53,556 nucleotides of DNA from Anaerolineaceae bacterium UBA6133 (lineage in GTDB: Bacteria; Chloroflexota; Anaerolineae; Anaerolineales; Anaerolineaceae), in NCBI GenBank assembly GCA_002435825.1, contig DIVL01000074.1, positions 13,463 to 67,018 of the forward strand, given 5' to 3'. Under the pieces are notes generated by a model. It worked only from the letters and a program-made list of their open reading frames with translations. It was not told the origin of the DNA and did not search any database. Positions 33,533-41,453 of this stretch are shown piece after piece (the stretch's first letter is position 1; the number at the start of each line of letters is the position of its first letter). A program made the position numbers and the translations under genes.

Positions 33533-34660
33533 ATGAAAGATACACAACCAATCATCATTGCAGGGAGTAATCCCCAACCACCGGTTAAAAAGAAACAAGC
33601 CAGCGGCTGGAAAGTATTCCTTTACATTCTTCTTGGGCTGGCAGTCCTGCTTGCCTTCCTTTACCTTGTTTGGACAGGTCCGGCATTACAAAAGCCGATC
33701 TCCGAGCCGTTGAGCCTGCCGACCATGGCAGTTGGTCCGGTGGAGGGGGAGGAAGTTGCGGCAGTTCAACCGCCTTCCAACCTTGAAAAACAGCCGGTTT
33801 TTGTGGAACCAACGCTGGAAGCCGGCAAAGAACCAGTCTGCGGCGATGAGACCGCCTGGAACGTATTGCTGGTTGGCATCGATTACAGCGACCCGCAATA
33901 TACCTACGGGCTGGCGGATGTGATCCGCGTTTTGCGCGTGGACTTCGTGGAGATGAAGGTCAACATGGTGGCTTTGCCGCGTGACCTCCTGGTGGAAGCG
34001 CCAGAGGGGCGTTTCACTGAGCAAAACCCGATGAAGATCAACCAGGCTTACCTGTTCGGCACCCCAGGCTGGGGTGGCTACCTGGGCGAGGGCATTGGCG
34101 CGAATTCGCTGGCGGAGGTCATCCGCTATAACTTTGGCGTCACTCCCCAGCACTACGGGGTGGTCAACTTTGACACCGTCATCAACTTTATCGACGCGAT
34201 CGGCGGGGTGGAAGTGAATCTGCCGCAGGGCGTTACCGACCCCAATCCATCGCTGGGTTCCTTCCCGGCGGGACCGCAAACCCTGAGCGGCGAGCGCGCG
34301 CTGGCGCTGATGCGCATCCGCACCAACTACTCGGATAGTTTCCGCGTAGGCAATCAGACCCTGGTGATGAAAGCCATCCTAAACAAACTGATGCAGCCTG
34401 CTTCGCTGGTGAAGGTGCCAACATTACTAAATCAATTCAGTGGGGAATTTTTGACCGATCTTTCCATCGATCAAATCGCCAGCATTGGCGTGTGTTTTCT
34501 GCGCAACTTTGAACTGGACAACCTGCATGCAGCCCAGATCCCCAATGAGCTGCTGACGGTTGAATATGCCTTTATTCCGTCTTTGGACAGCACCGCTTAC
34601 ACCTACCGCTGGGACCAACGCACCGTCGACTGGATCCATCAAAACCTGCTGACCGAGTAA
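33533..34660 (+). CDS. LCP family protein, second copy with altered motif
   Basis: This 375-aa protein is anchored by a signal-anchor helix (VFLYILLGLAVLLAFLYLVW) after a cytoplasmic Lys-rich start. The LCP domain is recognisable (YGLADVIRVLRVDFVEMKVNMVALPRDLLVE, FIDAIGGVEVNLPQG, LALMRIRTNYSDSFRVGNQTLVMKAIL). The D-S-D-F-R-R-x-x-R-Q segment of the neighbour reads Y-S-D-S-F-R-V-G-N-Q here, so one Arg is missing and one position is deleted. It may have a different substrate or reduced activity. It follows the first LCP gene by 60 bases and precedes the export permease by nine. Confidence 0.85.
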   Translation: MKDTQPIIIAGSNPQPPVKKKQASGWKVFLYILLGLAVLLAFLYLVWTGPALQKPISEPLSLPTMAVGPVEGEEVAAVQPPSNLEKQPVFVEPTLEAGKEPVCGDETAWNVLLVGIDYSDPQYTYGLADVIRVLRVDFVEMKVNMVALPRDLLVEAPEGRFTEQNPMKINQAYLFGTPGWGGYLGEGIGANSLAEVIRYNFGVTPQHYGVVNFDTVINFIDAIGGVEVNLPQGVTDPNPSLGSFPAGPQTLSGERALALMRIRTNYSDSFRVGNQTLVMKAILNKLMQPASLVKVPTLLNQFSGEFLTDLSIDQIASIGVCFLRNFELDNLHAAQIPNELLTVEYAFIPSLDSTAYTYRWDQRTVDWIHQNLLTE

Positions 34661-34669
34661 AACAATTAT

Positions 34670-35539
34670 ATGAGCCAAAAAGAAATTTACATTGACGAAA
34701 ACGAAAATTGGGACATGGTCATCACGCCACGTAAAAAGTGGTATGACCTGCAGTTAAAAGAGGTTTGGCATTACCGCGACCTGATCAGCCTATTTGTGCG
34801 GCGCGACTTTGTCTCGCGCTATAAGCAAACCATCCTTGGACCGCTTTGGTTCCTTTTACAGCCATTGATGACATCGCTGGTGTTCACGGTGGTTTTTGGC
34901 AACATCGCCCAGCTGCCTACCGATGGACTGCCCCAGATGCTCTTCTACATGTCCGGAACCGTGCTTTGGAGCTATTTCTCCAGTTGCCTCTCCGGCACCT
35001 CCACCACCTTCACTTCCAACGCCCATCTTTTCGGCAAGGTCTACTTCCCGCGCCTGGTCAGCCCGATCTCAATCGTGATTTCCAATCTGATCACCCTTAG
35101 CATCCAGTTGCTATTCTTTTTAGCATTTCTGCTGTTCTTCTTTTTACGAGGATCGGATGTGAAGCTGACCACCTGGGCGGCAGCACTGCCACTATTGGTC
35201 CTGCTGATGGCGGGATTGGGACTGGGCTTCGGTATCATCATTTCGTCGATGACCACCAAATATCGCGACCTGCAGTACCTTGTGGGTTTCGGTGTCAGCC
35301 TGTGGATGTACGGCACACCGGTTATCTACCCCGTCTCCAGCATCCCCGAACAGTGGCGCTGGGTGGCAAACGTAAATCCCATCACGCCGATCATCGAGAC
35401 CTTCCGCGCCGGATTCCTTGGAGCGGGCGACGCCTCATGGCCGCGTTTGGCCTACAGCGCTGGCTTCATGGTCGTCGTTCTTTTCGTCGGTGCCGTCATC
35501 TTCAACCGCGTCGAGAAGACGTTTATTGACACCGTATAA
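34670..35539 (+). CDS. ABC-2 type polysaccharide export permease (Wzm/TagG-like)
   Basis: This 289-aa protein starts with a cytoplasmic N-terminus ending in the family's amphipathic phrase (RDLISLFVRRDFVSRYKQTILGPLWFLLQP). About six membrane helices follow, with the late signature YGTPVIYPVSSIPEQWRWVANVNPITPIIETFRAGFLG. These permeases export O-antigen, teichoic acid or similar chains together with a Wzt/TagH ATPase. No such ATPase follows: the next gene is a repeat-associated S23/IVP gene and then smpB. The locus therefore looks cut short, or its ATPase is elsewhere. Confidence 0.9.
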   Translation: MSQKEIYIDENENWDMVITPRKKWYDLQLKEVWHYRDLISLFVRRDFVSRYKQTILGPLWFLLQPLMTSLVFTVVFGNIAQLPTDGLPQMLFYMSGTVLWSYFSSCLSGTSTTFTSNAHLFGKVYFPRLVSPISIVISNLITLSIQLLFFLAFLLFFFLRGSDVKLTTWAAALPLLVLLMAGLGLGFGIIISSMTTKYRDLQYLVGFGVSLWMYGTPVIYPVSSIPEQWRWVANVNPITPIIETFRAGFLGAGDASWPRLAYSAGFMVVVLFVGAVIFNRVEKTFIDTV

Positions 35540-35542
35540 ACA

Positions 35543-35636
35543 GCTTGTAGCTGATAGGTGATAGGTGGTAGGGGATAGATCGTCGCTGATAGGTCGTAGC
35601 TGATAGCTCGTAGCTCATGGCTCATAGGTGATAGGA
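35543..35636. repeat. Tandem TGATAGGT/TAGCTGATAG repeat
   Basis: Degenerate copies of GCTGATAGGTGATAGG and GTAGCTGATAGCTCGTAGCTC run for about 95 bases. The last copy supplies the AGGAAAAG ribosome site of the following gene. It is the same family as 10580-10620. Confidence 0.8.
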
Positions 35637-35641
35637 AAAGA

Positions 35642-36022
35642 ATGAAAGACGAAGAAAACAGATCATCATACAAGGGTTTACTAGTCTGGCAAAAGAGCAT
35701 GGCGTTTGCGAACGATGTGATTGACCTTGTTGGTCATTTGGAGACTGACCAAAAACATTACCGACTGATCGAACAACTTGAAGCAGCCGTAACATCCATC
35801 CCAATGAACATTGCTGAAGGCAAAGGGAGAGAATCGAAAAAGGAGTTTGTTCATTTCTTCCATATTTCCCGCGGATCTTTATATGAAACTCTTACTCTGC
35901 TTGAGTTGTTTGAATTGCGAGGATGGATTAAAAATGAGACTTACAGAAGCCTTGAGCAGCAATCCAAAGAAATTGCAAAAATGCTTAATGGGTTGATCAA
36001 CAGCATTGTTAAAAGCATGTAG
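35642..36022 (+). CDS. Four-helix-bundle protein (S23/IVP family)
   Basis: This 126-aa protein matches the family first found inside 23S rRNA intervening sequences: YKGLLVWQKSMAFANDVIDLV, HYRLIEQLEAAVTSIPMNIAEGKGR and FVHFFHISRGSLYETLTLLEL. The fold is a four-helix bundle also used by the Avd accessory proteins of diversity-generating retroelements. No reverse transcriptase or rRNA gene is present here. The ribosome site AGGAAAAG lies inside the upstream tandem repeat, so the gene and repeat form one unit. The molecular role is unknown. Confidence 0.88.
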   Translation: MKDEENRSSYKGLLVWQKSMAFANDVIDLVGHLETDQKHYRLIEQLEAAVTSIPMNIAEGKGRESKKEFVHFFHISRGSLYETLTLLELFELRGWIKNETYRSLEQQSKEIAKMLNGLINSIVKSM

Positions 36023-36072
36023 TAGTTAATCCTTTGAGTAAACCGGCTTCAGTTATGTTAAAATAAACCCTT

Positions 36073-36522
36073 ATGGATGTTAAAGTTGTCGCAACGAACA
36101 AAAAAGCTCGCTTTGAATACTTCATACAGGAGACCTTTGAAGCTGGTTTGGCTTTGAAGGGGACTGAGATCAAGTCCATTCGCATGGGGCAAATCAGCCT
36201 TCAGGAAGCGTATGTGCGAACTGATGGCAAACAGGCGTGGTTGGTTGGAGCGCATGTGGCGCCCTACGAGCACGCCAGCGCCACTCAGCATGATCCTTCG
36301 CGCGAGAGAAAATTGCTCTTGCACAAGCGGGAAATCAAAACGCTCTGGGATGCCGTACGGATCAAGGGCATGACAATCATCCCGATCAAGGTTTACCTGA
36401 AAGCCGGAAGAGCCAAGTTGGAAATCGGCATCGCCAAAGGCAAAAAACAGTACGACAAGCGTGAATCCATCAAGGAACGCGACATCGCGCGCGAAAACTC
36501 CCGTCGCTCCGGCGATTTTTGA
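36073..36522 (+). CDS. smpB: SsrA-binding protein SmpB
   Basis: This 149-aa protein is typical from end to end: NKKARFEYFIQETFEAGLALKGTEIKSIRMGQISLQEAYV, the ASATQHDPSRERKLLLHKREI segment, and the basic C-terminal tail GKKQYDKRESIKERD that enters the ribosomal mRNA channel. SmpB brings tmRNA to stalled ribosomes. No tmRNA gene is seen in the window. A TTATGTTAAAAT stretch precedes it as a weak promoter. Confidence 0.95.
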   Translation: MDVKVVATNKKARFEYFIQETFEAGLALKGTEIKSIRMGQISLQEAYVRTDGKQAWLVGAHVAPYEHASATQHDPSRERKLLLHKREIKTLWDAVRIKGMTIIPIKVYLKAGRAKLEIGIAKGKKQYDKRESIKERDIARENSRRSGDF

Positions 36523-36575
36523 GCCCTGATTCTACAGTTTTTTGCGTCCAACGACGCCATGGATATAATTAACCT

Positions 36576-37673
36576 ATGAAACTAAACCAAGATATCAGCA
36601 GAAGAGATTTCCTCAAGTTGTCAGGTTACCTTGCCGGCGCGGCAATTTTACCCACGGTCAAACCGGCAGCAATTCTGAAAAAACAAGCCTATCCAATTGG
36701 GAAAAAGTTGGGTCGTGTGTGCGCAGGGGAGTATCGTTCCTGGGTTGACGTAAAATCGGAGCCCAATATGAACGCTCCCGCTGTTATGCGCGCCTGGCGG
36801 GATGATGTCTTTGAAATCAAGCAGGAGGTTGTGGCAAATGTGCTTGATTTCAACAGATACAACCAGCGTTGGTATGAAACCCCCAACGGATTTATCTACG
36901 CCCCGTTTGTGCAGCCTGTCAAACACATTGAAAATACCCCTCTAAGCAGTTTGCCTCTCGACCAGGATGGCAAACCTGGTTTGTGGGTCGAGATCACCCA
37001 GCCCGTGGTCAACATGGAACTGACGAAGTCGCCTGCAAACGCGTCTTCCTGGATTCGCGACTCGCAAGGCTTGGCAAAACTCTATTACAGCCAGATTTTT
37101 TGGGTTTTTGATGTTCGCCAGGCGAATGGCAGGACGGAATATCTGCTGGGGGAAAAGTATGGCGCTCTCCCAGACTACTATTGGGTGGATGCCGCCGCCT
37201 GCCGACCTGTGACCGCGGAAGAAGTCAGCCCGATCCACCCGGATGTAGGCGACAAACGCATCCTGGTCAACCTGCAAACCCAAACACTCTCCTGTTTTGA
37301 AGGCTCTCACGAAGTTTACTTCTGTGATGTTTCAACCGGTTATGTTAAGGAAGGCAAATGGCTGACACCCCCGGAGACAACTCCGGTATGGCGGAAGATG
37401 ATCTCGCTCCACATGAGTGCCGGGGGCGTCTCGCAGTATGATTCGCCAGGCATCGCCTGGACGACTCTCTACCACTCCGATGGTCAGGCAATTCACGCTG
37501 TCTACTGGCATAACAATTTTGGCATCGCCCTGTCACATGGCTGTGTCAATGTTCTGCCGGACGATGCTAAATGGATCTGGCGCTGGACGAATCCCGTGGT
37601 GGGCTACTATCCAGGTGAGCTCACTGTAACCAACGCGAGCAATTCCACCTACGTCCAGGTGATTGAAAGCTAA
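36576..37673 (+). CDS. Tat-exported L,D-transpeptidase (YkuD)
   Basis: This 365-aa protein starts with a twin-arginine signal (SRRDFLKLSGYLAGAAILP), so it should be exported folded. The middle region (about 50-220) is SH3-like in character. The C-terminal YkuD domain shows RILVNLQTQTLSCFEG, AIHAVYWHNNFGIALSHGCVNVLPDDAKWIWRW, with His and Cys of SHGCVN as the active site. Such enzymes make 3-3 crosslinks in peptidoglycan or attach proteins to it. It is a separate gene, with no close operon partner upstream. Confidence 0.9.
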   Translation: MKLNQDISRRDFLKLSGYLAGAAILPTVKPAAILKKQAYPIGKKLGRVCAGEYRSWVDVKSEPNMNAPAVMRAWRDDVFEIKQEVVANVLDFNRYNQRWYETPNGFIYAPFVQPVKHIENTPLSSLPLDQDGKPGLWVEITQPVVNMELTKSPANASSWIRDSQGLAKLYYSQIFWVFDVRQANGRTEYLLGEKYGALPDYYWVDAAACRPVTAEEVSPIHPDVGDKRILVNLQTQTLSCFEGSHEVYFCDVSTGYVKEGKWLTPPETTPVWRKMISLHMSAGGVSQYDSPGIAWTTLYHSDGQAIHAVYWHNNFGIALSHGCVNVLPDDAKWIWRWTNPVVGYYPGELTVTNASNSTYVQVIES

Positions 37674-37693
37674 TCGAGCGCAGCTGAAAAGCG

Positions 37694-38662
37694 ATGGTTG
37701 AAGCCTTCCTGCTTACCACCGATCCGACCAGTGAGAAAGTTGGGAAGATCCAAGCCTGGCTCTCGGCTCTTCAGGACCCATTTCCGCACCAACTTCAATT
37801 GATCGATCTTCGTCAGCAAGCTTTTTTTAAGAAGCGCGCAAAAGAAACGTTGATTGTCCGGATCGATGAGAAACAAGTTTTCAACCCGGAGGACCCTGAG
37901 AGCCTCAAACTTGCCCTGAGTGAAGCTCACATGAACGCGAATTCAACGGATTATCGCCCGGCAGCGGTCAAAGACCGTCTTGGTGCGAGTGAACGCTTTT
38001 CGCTGTGGTTTTCAAGGCATTACCTGGCATTAATCAACATAGTTCTGGCTTTGTACGTGTTTTTGCCTTTCCTCGCGCCGGTGATGATGAGACTTGGTCA
38101 GGTGGAAAAAGCCAACACCATTTACAGGCTCTACCGACCGCTTTGCCATCAACTGGCATACCGTTCCTTTTTTCTCTTTGGAGAACAAGCTCACTACCCG
38201 CTGGAAGTGCCGGCAAATTCTGACAGGCTGAGCTACTCGCAGGTATCCGGATACCCGAGCGATGATACGCAAGCAGCCAGTGCTTTCATTGGCAACGACT
38301 TTGCCGGTTACAAGATTGCTCTATGCCAGCGCGATGTTGCCATTTATGGCTCACTCCTGCTTTTTGGGATCATGTTTGCTTTGACGGGCAGAAAATTCAA
38401 ACCTCTGTTTTGGTGGTTTTGGATCCTGCTGGCGATCGGACCGATGGGGATGGATGGGGTCTGGCAGCTTGTGAGCCATCTGGAACTTCCTTTCCTGAGC
38501 TGGCTGCCTGTGCATGAAAGCACGCCATTTTTGCGGGTCCTGACTGGCGCTGCTTTTGGCTGGTTTACCGCCTGGTTTGGCATCCCTACGATAGAGGAAA
38601 GCGTCCTGGAAGAGCGGGTGCGCCTGGAAGCCAGGAAGGCGATAGAAAGGCAGAAAAGCTGA
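37694..38662 (+). CDS. DUF2085 membrane protein with an N-terminal extension
   Basis: This 322-aa protein has about 80 N-terminal soluble residues whose length and beta/alpha pattern (MVEAFLLTTDPTSEKVGKIQAWL, LQLIDLRQQ, ETLIVRIDEKQVF) recall a glutaredoxin-like fold, but with no CxxC. The DUF2085 part follows, with several helices and the signature Cys residues in LYRPLCHQLAYRSFF and KIALCQRDVAIYGSLLLFG. The function of the family is unknown, and the Cys pattern suggests metal or redox chemistry at the membrane. It ends three bases before the PgeF gene. Confidence 0.8.
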   Translation: MVEAFLLTTDPTSEKVGKIQAWLSALQDPFPHQLQLIDLRQQAFFKKRAKETLIVRIDEKQVFNPEDPESLKLALSEAHMNANSTDYRPAAVKDRLGASERFSLWFSRHYLALINIVLALYVFLPFLAPVMMRLGQVEKANTIYRLYRPLCHQLAYRSFFLFGEQAHYPLEVPANSDRLSYSQVSGYPSDDTQAASAFIGNDFAGYKIALCQRDVAIYGSLLLFGIMFALTGRKFKPLFWWFWILLAIGPMGMDGVWQLVSHLELPFLSWLPVHESTPFLRVLTGAAFGWFTAWFGIPTIEESVLEERVRLEARKAIERQKS

Positions 38663-38665
38663 TCT

Positions 38666-39448
38666 ATGCGACAGTTTCAGCAAGAAGGGCTCATATATTA
38701 CAAGTTCGATAGCTTCGATGATGACGCGCTGGATCACGCAATTTTCAGCCGAAAAGGGGGCAGCTCCAAAGGACCTTACGCAAGCCTGAACCTTGGCGGC
38801 ACCAATGGGGATGACCCGAGCGCTGTGCTTGCCAACCACAAGAAGCTGTTCAAGGTTTTTGGACGCCCATATTCCAGTCGGTTTGACGTGTGGCAGGTGC
38901 ACGGCAAGACTATCCTGTTCAGCGAGGCTCCACGTCCACCTGAGAGAAAACATCCTCCCGCGGACGGCATCTTCACGGATAAGCCTGAGGTGACGCTGAT
39001 CATGCGTTTTGCAGATTGTGTGCCGCTTTTGTTTCACGACCCAGCCCGTAAAGTGGTAGGGATTGTGCACGCAGGCTGGCAGGGCACTTTGTTGTGCATA
39101 GGCGCTGAAGCTGTCAGCGCGATCCATCAGCGCTATGGCTCGCTGGCATCCGATTTGCGCGTGGGGCTTGGTCCGTCCATCTGCGGCAAGTGCTACCAGG
39201 TGGGGCAGGAAGTGCGGCAGCAGTTCCTGAAAGCCTGGGGCGCAGAAGCAGATCAATTCTTTGCAACAAGAGGATCGGGTCTATACCTGGACCTGTGGGG
39301 CGCAAATGAATATGTACTGCGCCAAGCAGGCGTGCAGCAGATAGAAAACTCAGGCTTCTGCTCTGCCGAAAATCTGGACGCGTGGTATTCTTACCGAAAG
39401 GAGAAAGGCATCACCGGGCGGTTTGCGGTGGTTATCGCCTTAAAGTAA
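38666..39448 (+). CDS. pgeF: YfiH/PgeF multicopper-like purine nucleoside enzyme
   Basis: This 260-aa protein of the YfiH/LACC1 fold shows FSRKGGSSKGPYASLNLGGTNGDD, the ADCVPLLFHDPARKVVGIVHAGWQGTL box (zinc-binding Cys and His) and GLGPSICGKCYQVGQEV. Members act on purine nucleosides and also edit peptidoglycan precursors in some bacteria. It is one base from the YggS gene, the usual neighbour in a cell-division-linked cluster. Confidence 0.92.
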   Translation: MRQFQQEGLIYYKFDSFDDDALDHAIFSRKGGSSKGPYASLNLGGTNGDDPSAVLANHKKLFKVFGRPYSSRFDVWQVHGKTILFSEAPRPPERKHPPADGIFTDKPEVTLIMRFADCVPLLFHDPARKVVGIVHAGWQGTLLCIGAEAVSAIHQRYGSLASDLRVGLGPSICGKCYQVGQEVRQQFLKAWGAEADQFFATRGSGLYLDLWGANEYVLRQAGVQQIENSGFCSAENLDAWYSYRKEKGITGRFAVVIALK

Positions 39449-39449
39449 G

Positions 39450-40205
39450 ATGGCTGAAAACAACGCTGAACTGTTTCAGACGATCAAAGAACGGCTTGAA
39501 ATTATCCAATCCAAGGTCACACTTTCGGCTGAGAAGAGTGGCAGATCCGCAAGCGAGGTTTTGATCCTGGCGGTCAGCAAGCGGCAGCCTGTCAGCGTGA
39601 TTGAAGCAGCCTATGCCTGTGGTGTGCGATCCTTTGGTGAGAATTACGCGGAAGAAGCTGCTGAAAAGATCGACCAGCTTGCGCATCTCACTGACATCCG
39701 CTGGGAGATGGTTGGTCACGTGCAAAGTCGTAAATCCGGTTTGGTAGCAGAAGATTTTTCGCGGGTGCACTCGCTGGACACCCTGAAACTGGCGCGAAGG
39801 CTGGACACTGCCCGGTCGAGCCAGGAATTTTCTCAACCCTTGGAGGTTTTGCTGCAACTCAACGTCAGTGGGGAAGAATCAAAAGAAGGTTTGCCAGCCT
39901 GGGAAACAAATCAATGGGAAGAACTACTGCCGATCATTGGCGAAATCCTTTCTCTTAGTCACCTAAGTCTGACTGGTCTGATGACCATGCCTCCCTTATT
40001 TGAAGATCCAGAGCAAAGCCGGCCGTTTTTCCAAAGGTTGCGCCAGGTACGAGATTATCTTAACCAGCAAATACCTGGCTTACGTTTGACAGAGCTTTCT
40101 ATGGGCACTTCCGCTGACTATTCTGTTGCAGTTGAGGAAGGCGCTACTATTATCCGCATCGGACAAGCGCTGCTTGGTCCGCGGATTTACCCGATGGGCA
40201 ACTAA
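39450..40205 (+). CDS. YggS/PLPBP family pyridoxal-phosphate protein
   Basis: This 251-aa protein has the N-terminal VLILAVSKRQPVSVIEAAYACGVRSFGENYAEEA, where the Lys of VSK holds pyridoxal phosphate. It continues with the IRWEMVGHVQSRK, LQLNVSGEESKEGL, LTGLMTMPP, ELSMGTSADYSVAVEEGATIIRIGQALLGPR series typical of PLPBP. These proteins maintain vitamin B6 balance. The stop is one base before the start of the YggT gene. Confidence 0.95.
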   Translation: MAENNAELFQTIKERLEIIQSKVTLSAEKSGRSASEVLILAVSKRQPVSVIEAAYACGVRSFGENYAEEAAEKIDQLAHLTDIRWEMVGHVQSRKSGLVAEDFSRVHSLDTLKLARRLDTARSSQEFSQPLEVLLQLNVSGEESKEGLPAWETNQWEELLPIIGEILSLSHLSLTGLMTMPPLFEDPEQSRPFFQRLRQVRDYLNQQIPGLRLTELSMGTSADYSVAVEEGATIIRIGQALLGPRIYPMGN

Positions 40206-40206
40206 T

Positions 40207-40473
40207 ATGGAATTTTTATTTAGCTTTATTTTCTTTCTTTTGCAGGGATTGCGGATCTTCCTGGTGCTCGGGACGCTTTTGCCCATGGTCCTGCCTATGG
40301 ATAACGTACTTCGCAGGGGTATCGAACGCATTATTGAACCCGTTTTGCGGCCGTTCCGCAAGGTGATCAAACCGATTGCAGGTTTTGATTTCACACCCTT
40401 GGTGCTCTACTTGTTGCTGATTTTTGTCGAATCTCTCATCCGCCGTTTATTACTCCCCCTGGCAATCAAATAA
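40207..40473 (+). CDS. YggT family membrane protein
   Basis: This protein has 88 aa from the ATG at 40207, immediately after the YggS stop; an earlier in-frame start (40126) lies inside the yggS frame. Two hydrophobic helices (FIFFLLQGLRIFLVLGTLLPMV and LVLYLLLIFVESLIRRLLLPL) flank the conserved RRGIERIIEPVLRPFRKVIKPI linker. YggT proteins are linked to ion homeostasis and cell division in other phyla. Confidence 0.9.
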   Translation: MEFLFSFIFFLLQGLRIFLVLGTLLPMVLPMDNVLRRGIERIIEPVLRPFRKVIKPIAGFDFTPLVLYLLLIFVESLIRRLLLPLAIK

Positions 40474-41175
40474 TTAAGATTTGTGCAGTATTCTGCCGCA
40501 ATTTTTGCAATAGGCGACGACGTTGGGTGACTTGGCTGCCTGGATATCCGCAGGGGGTACTGTCACACCGCAGGCGCTGCATGTGTCATCATTGACTTCG
40601 GCGACAGCTCTGCCGGCTTTGCTCTTCAGCAGCGTGCGGTAGATCATAAAAATTTCTTTATCCAATTGCTCAATTAAAGCTTGTCTCTGGGCGTCCACCT
40701 GGGGAATTTCGGACTCGATTTTGTGTTTTTCGCCGATGAGCAGGGAACTTTGTGAGGCTTTTCGATTCAGGACCTGCTGAAGTTCCTTTTCAGCCTGACG
40801 CAAATCTTTTGTTGTTTCCTCAAGTGCCATCATCGCCTGGAGTTGTTCATTTTCAAGTTTGGCGATTGTTCGATCCAGCGCCTGGGTCTCTGCTTGTAAA
40901 TCCTGCAATTCCTTCGGGTTGCGGACCTTGCCGGAAAAGAGTTTTGCCTGGGTCAATTCACGCTTGAGTTTCTTCTCTTTAACTTGGTCAACAAACCCCT
41001 TCAAAACGGACTCGACTGATTTATTGATCCCCCGAGCTTCCGCCAGCTTCGCGTTAGCCTGGCTCACTTCTTTATCGGCAGCGATTATGCGGTCGATCTC
41101 CTTCAAGCGGGCGTTCATTTTCATCCGCAGAGTGTCCTGGGTCTGAAGGCGAAAGAGTGTGAAGGAAGTGTTCAT
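40474..41175 (-). CDS. Coiled-coil C4 zinc-ribbon protein (DUF164-like)
   Basis: This protein has 233 aa from the ATG at 41175 with GGAG upstream. About 170 residues of charged heptad-like helix (KLAEARGINKSVESVLKGFVDQVKEKKLKRELTQAKLFSG, VRNPKELQDLQAETQALDRTIAKLENEQ) precede a C-terminal zinc ribbon CSACGVTVPPADIQ...YCKNCGRIL. The family is conserved but without a settled role; nucleic-acid binding has been suggested. It converges with YggT at the stop codons. Confidence 0.88.
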   Translation of the reverse strand: MNTSFTLFRLQTQDTLRMKMNARLKEIDRIIAADKEVSQANAKLAEARGINKSVESVLKGFVDQVKEKKLKRELTQAKLFSGKVRNPKELQDLQAETQALDRTIAKLENEQLQAMMALEETTKDLRQAEKELQQVLNRKASQSSLLIGEKHKIESEIPQVDAQRQALIEQLDKEIFMIYRTLLKSKAGRAVAEVNDDTCSACGVTVPPADIQAAKSPNVVAYCKNCGRILHKS

Positions 41176-41348
41176 AGTTGCTCCATTTGGTGCGGGTGTG
41201 TAAGTATTGTAACATCCAAATCGGTTGGCTTGCACCTATCAAGGTTTAGAAAAATCTCCGCATCCAGCTTATGAAACAATAGAGATAATTTAGCCTCCTT
41301 TGCTGTTTGTTAGCAATCCAAGTTTAAGTTCCTCCTGTTGTGATTAAA
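41176..41348. other. Gap between zinc-ribbon and lipoprotein genes
   Basis: A+T-rich, no gene seen. The 36-bp palindrome at 41349-41384 follows. Confidence 0.4.
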
Positions 41349-41384
41349 AAAGTCATCGATATTTTTAAAAATATCGATGACTTT
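41345..41384 (-). terminator. Perfect 36-bp palindrome, terminator of the lipoprotein gene
   Basis: AAAGTCATCGATATTTTT (41349-41366) is followed at once by its reverse complement (41367-41384), with no loop bases. On the minus strand a run of Ts follows (41345-41350), which makes it a terminator for the lipoprotein gene ending at 41454. The complete symmetry is unusual for a terminator. Confidence 0.7.
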
Positions 41385-41453
41385 GAAATACATTAAGGTT
41401 ACGATGTTAGTAAGCTGTTTCCAGTTCAGATCGATCAGTCAATTTTTTAAACT

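Noticed and set aside
35642..36022. Diversity-generating retroelement Avd gene
   Set aside because: The fold is shared, but there is no reverse transcriptase, template repeat or variable repeat in the window.
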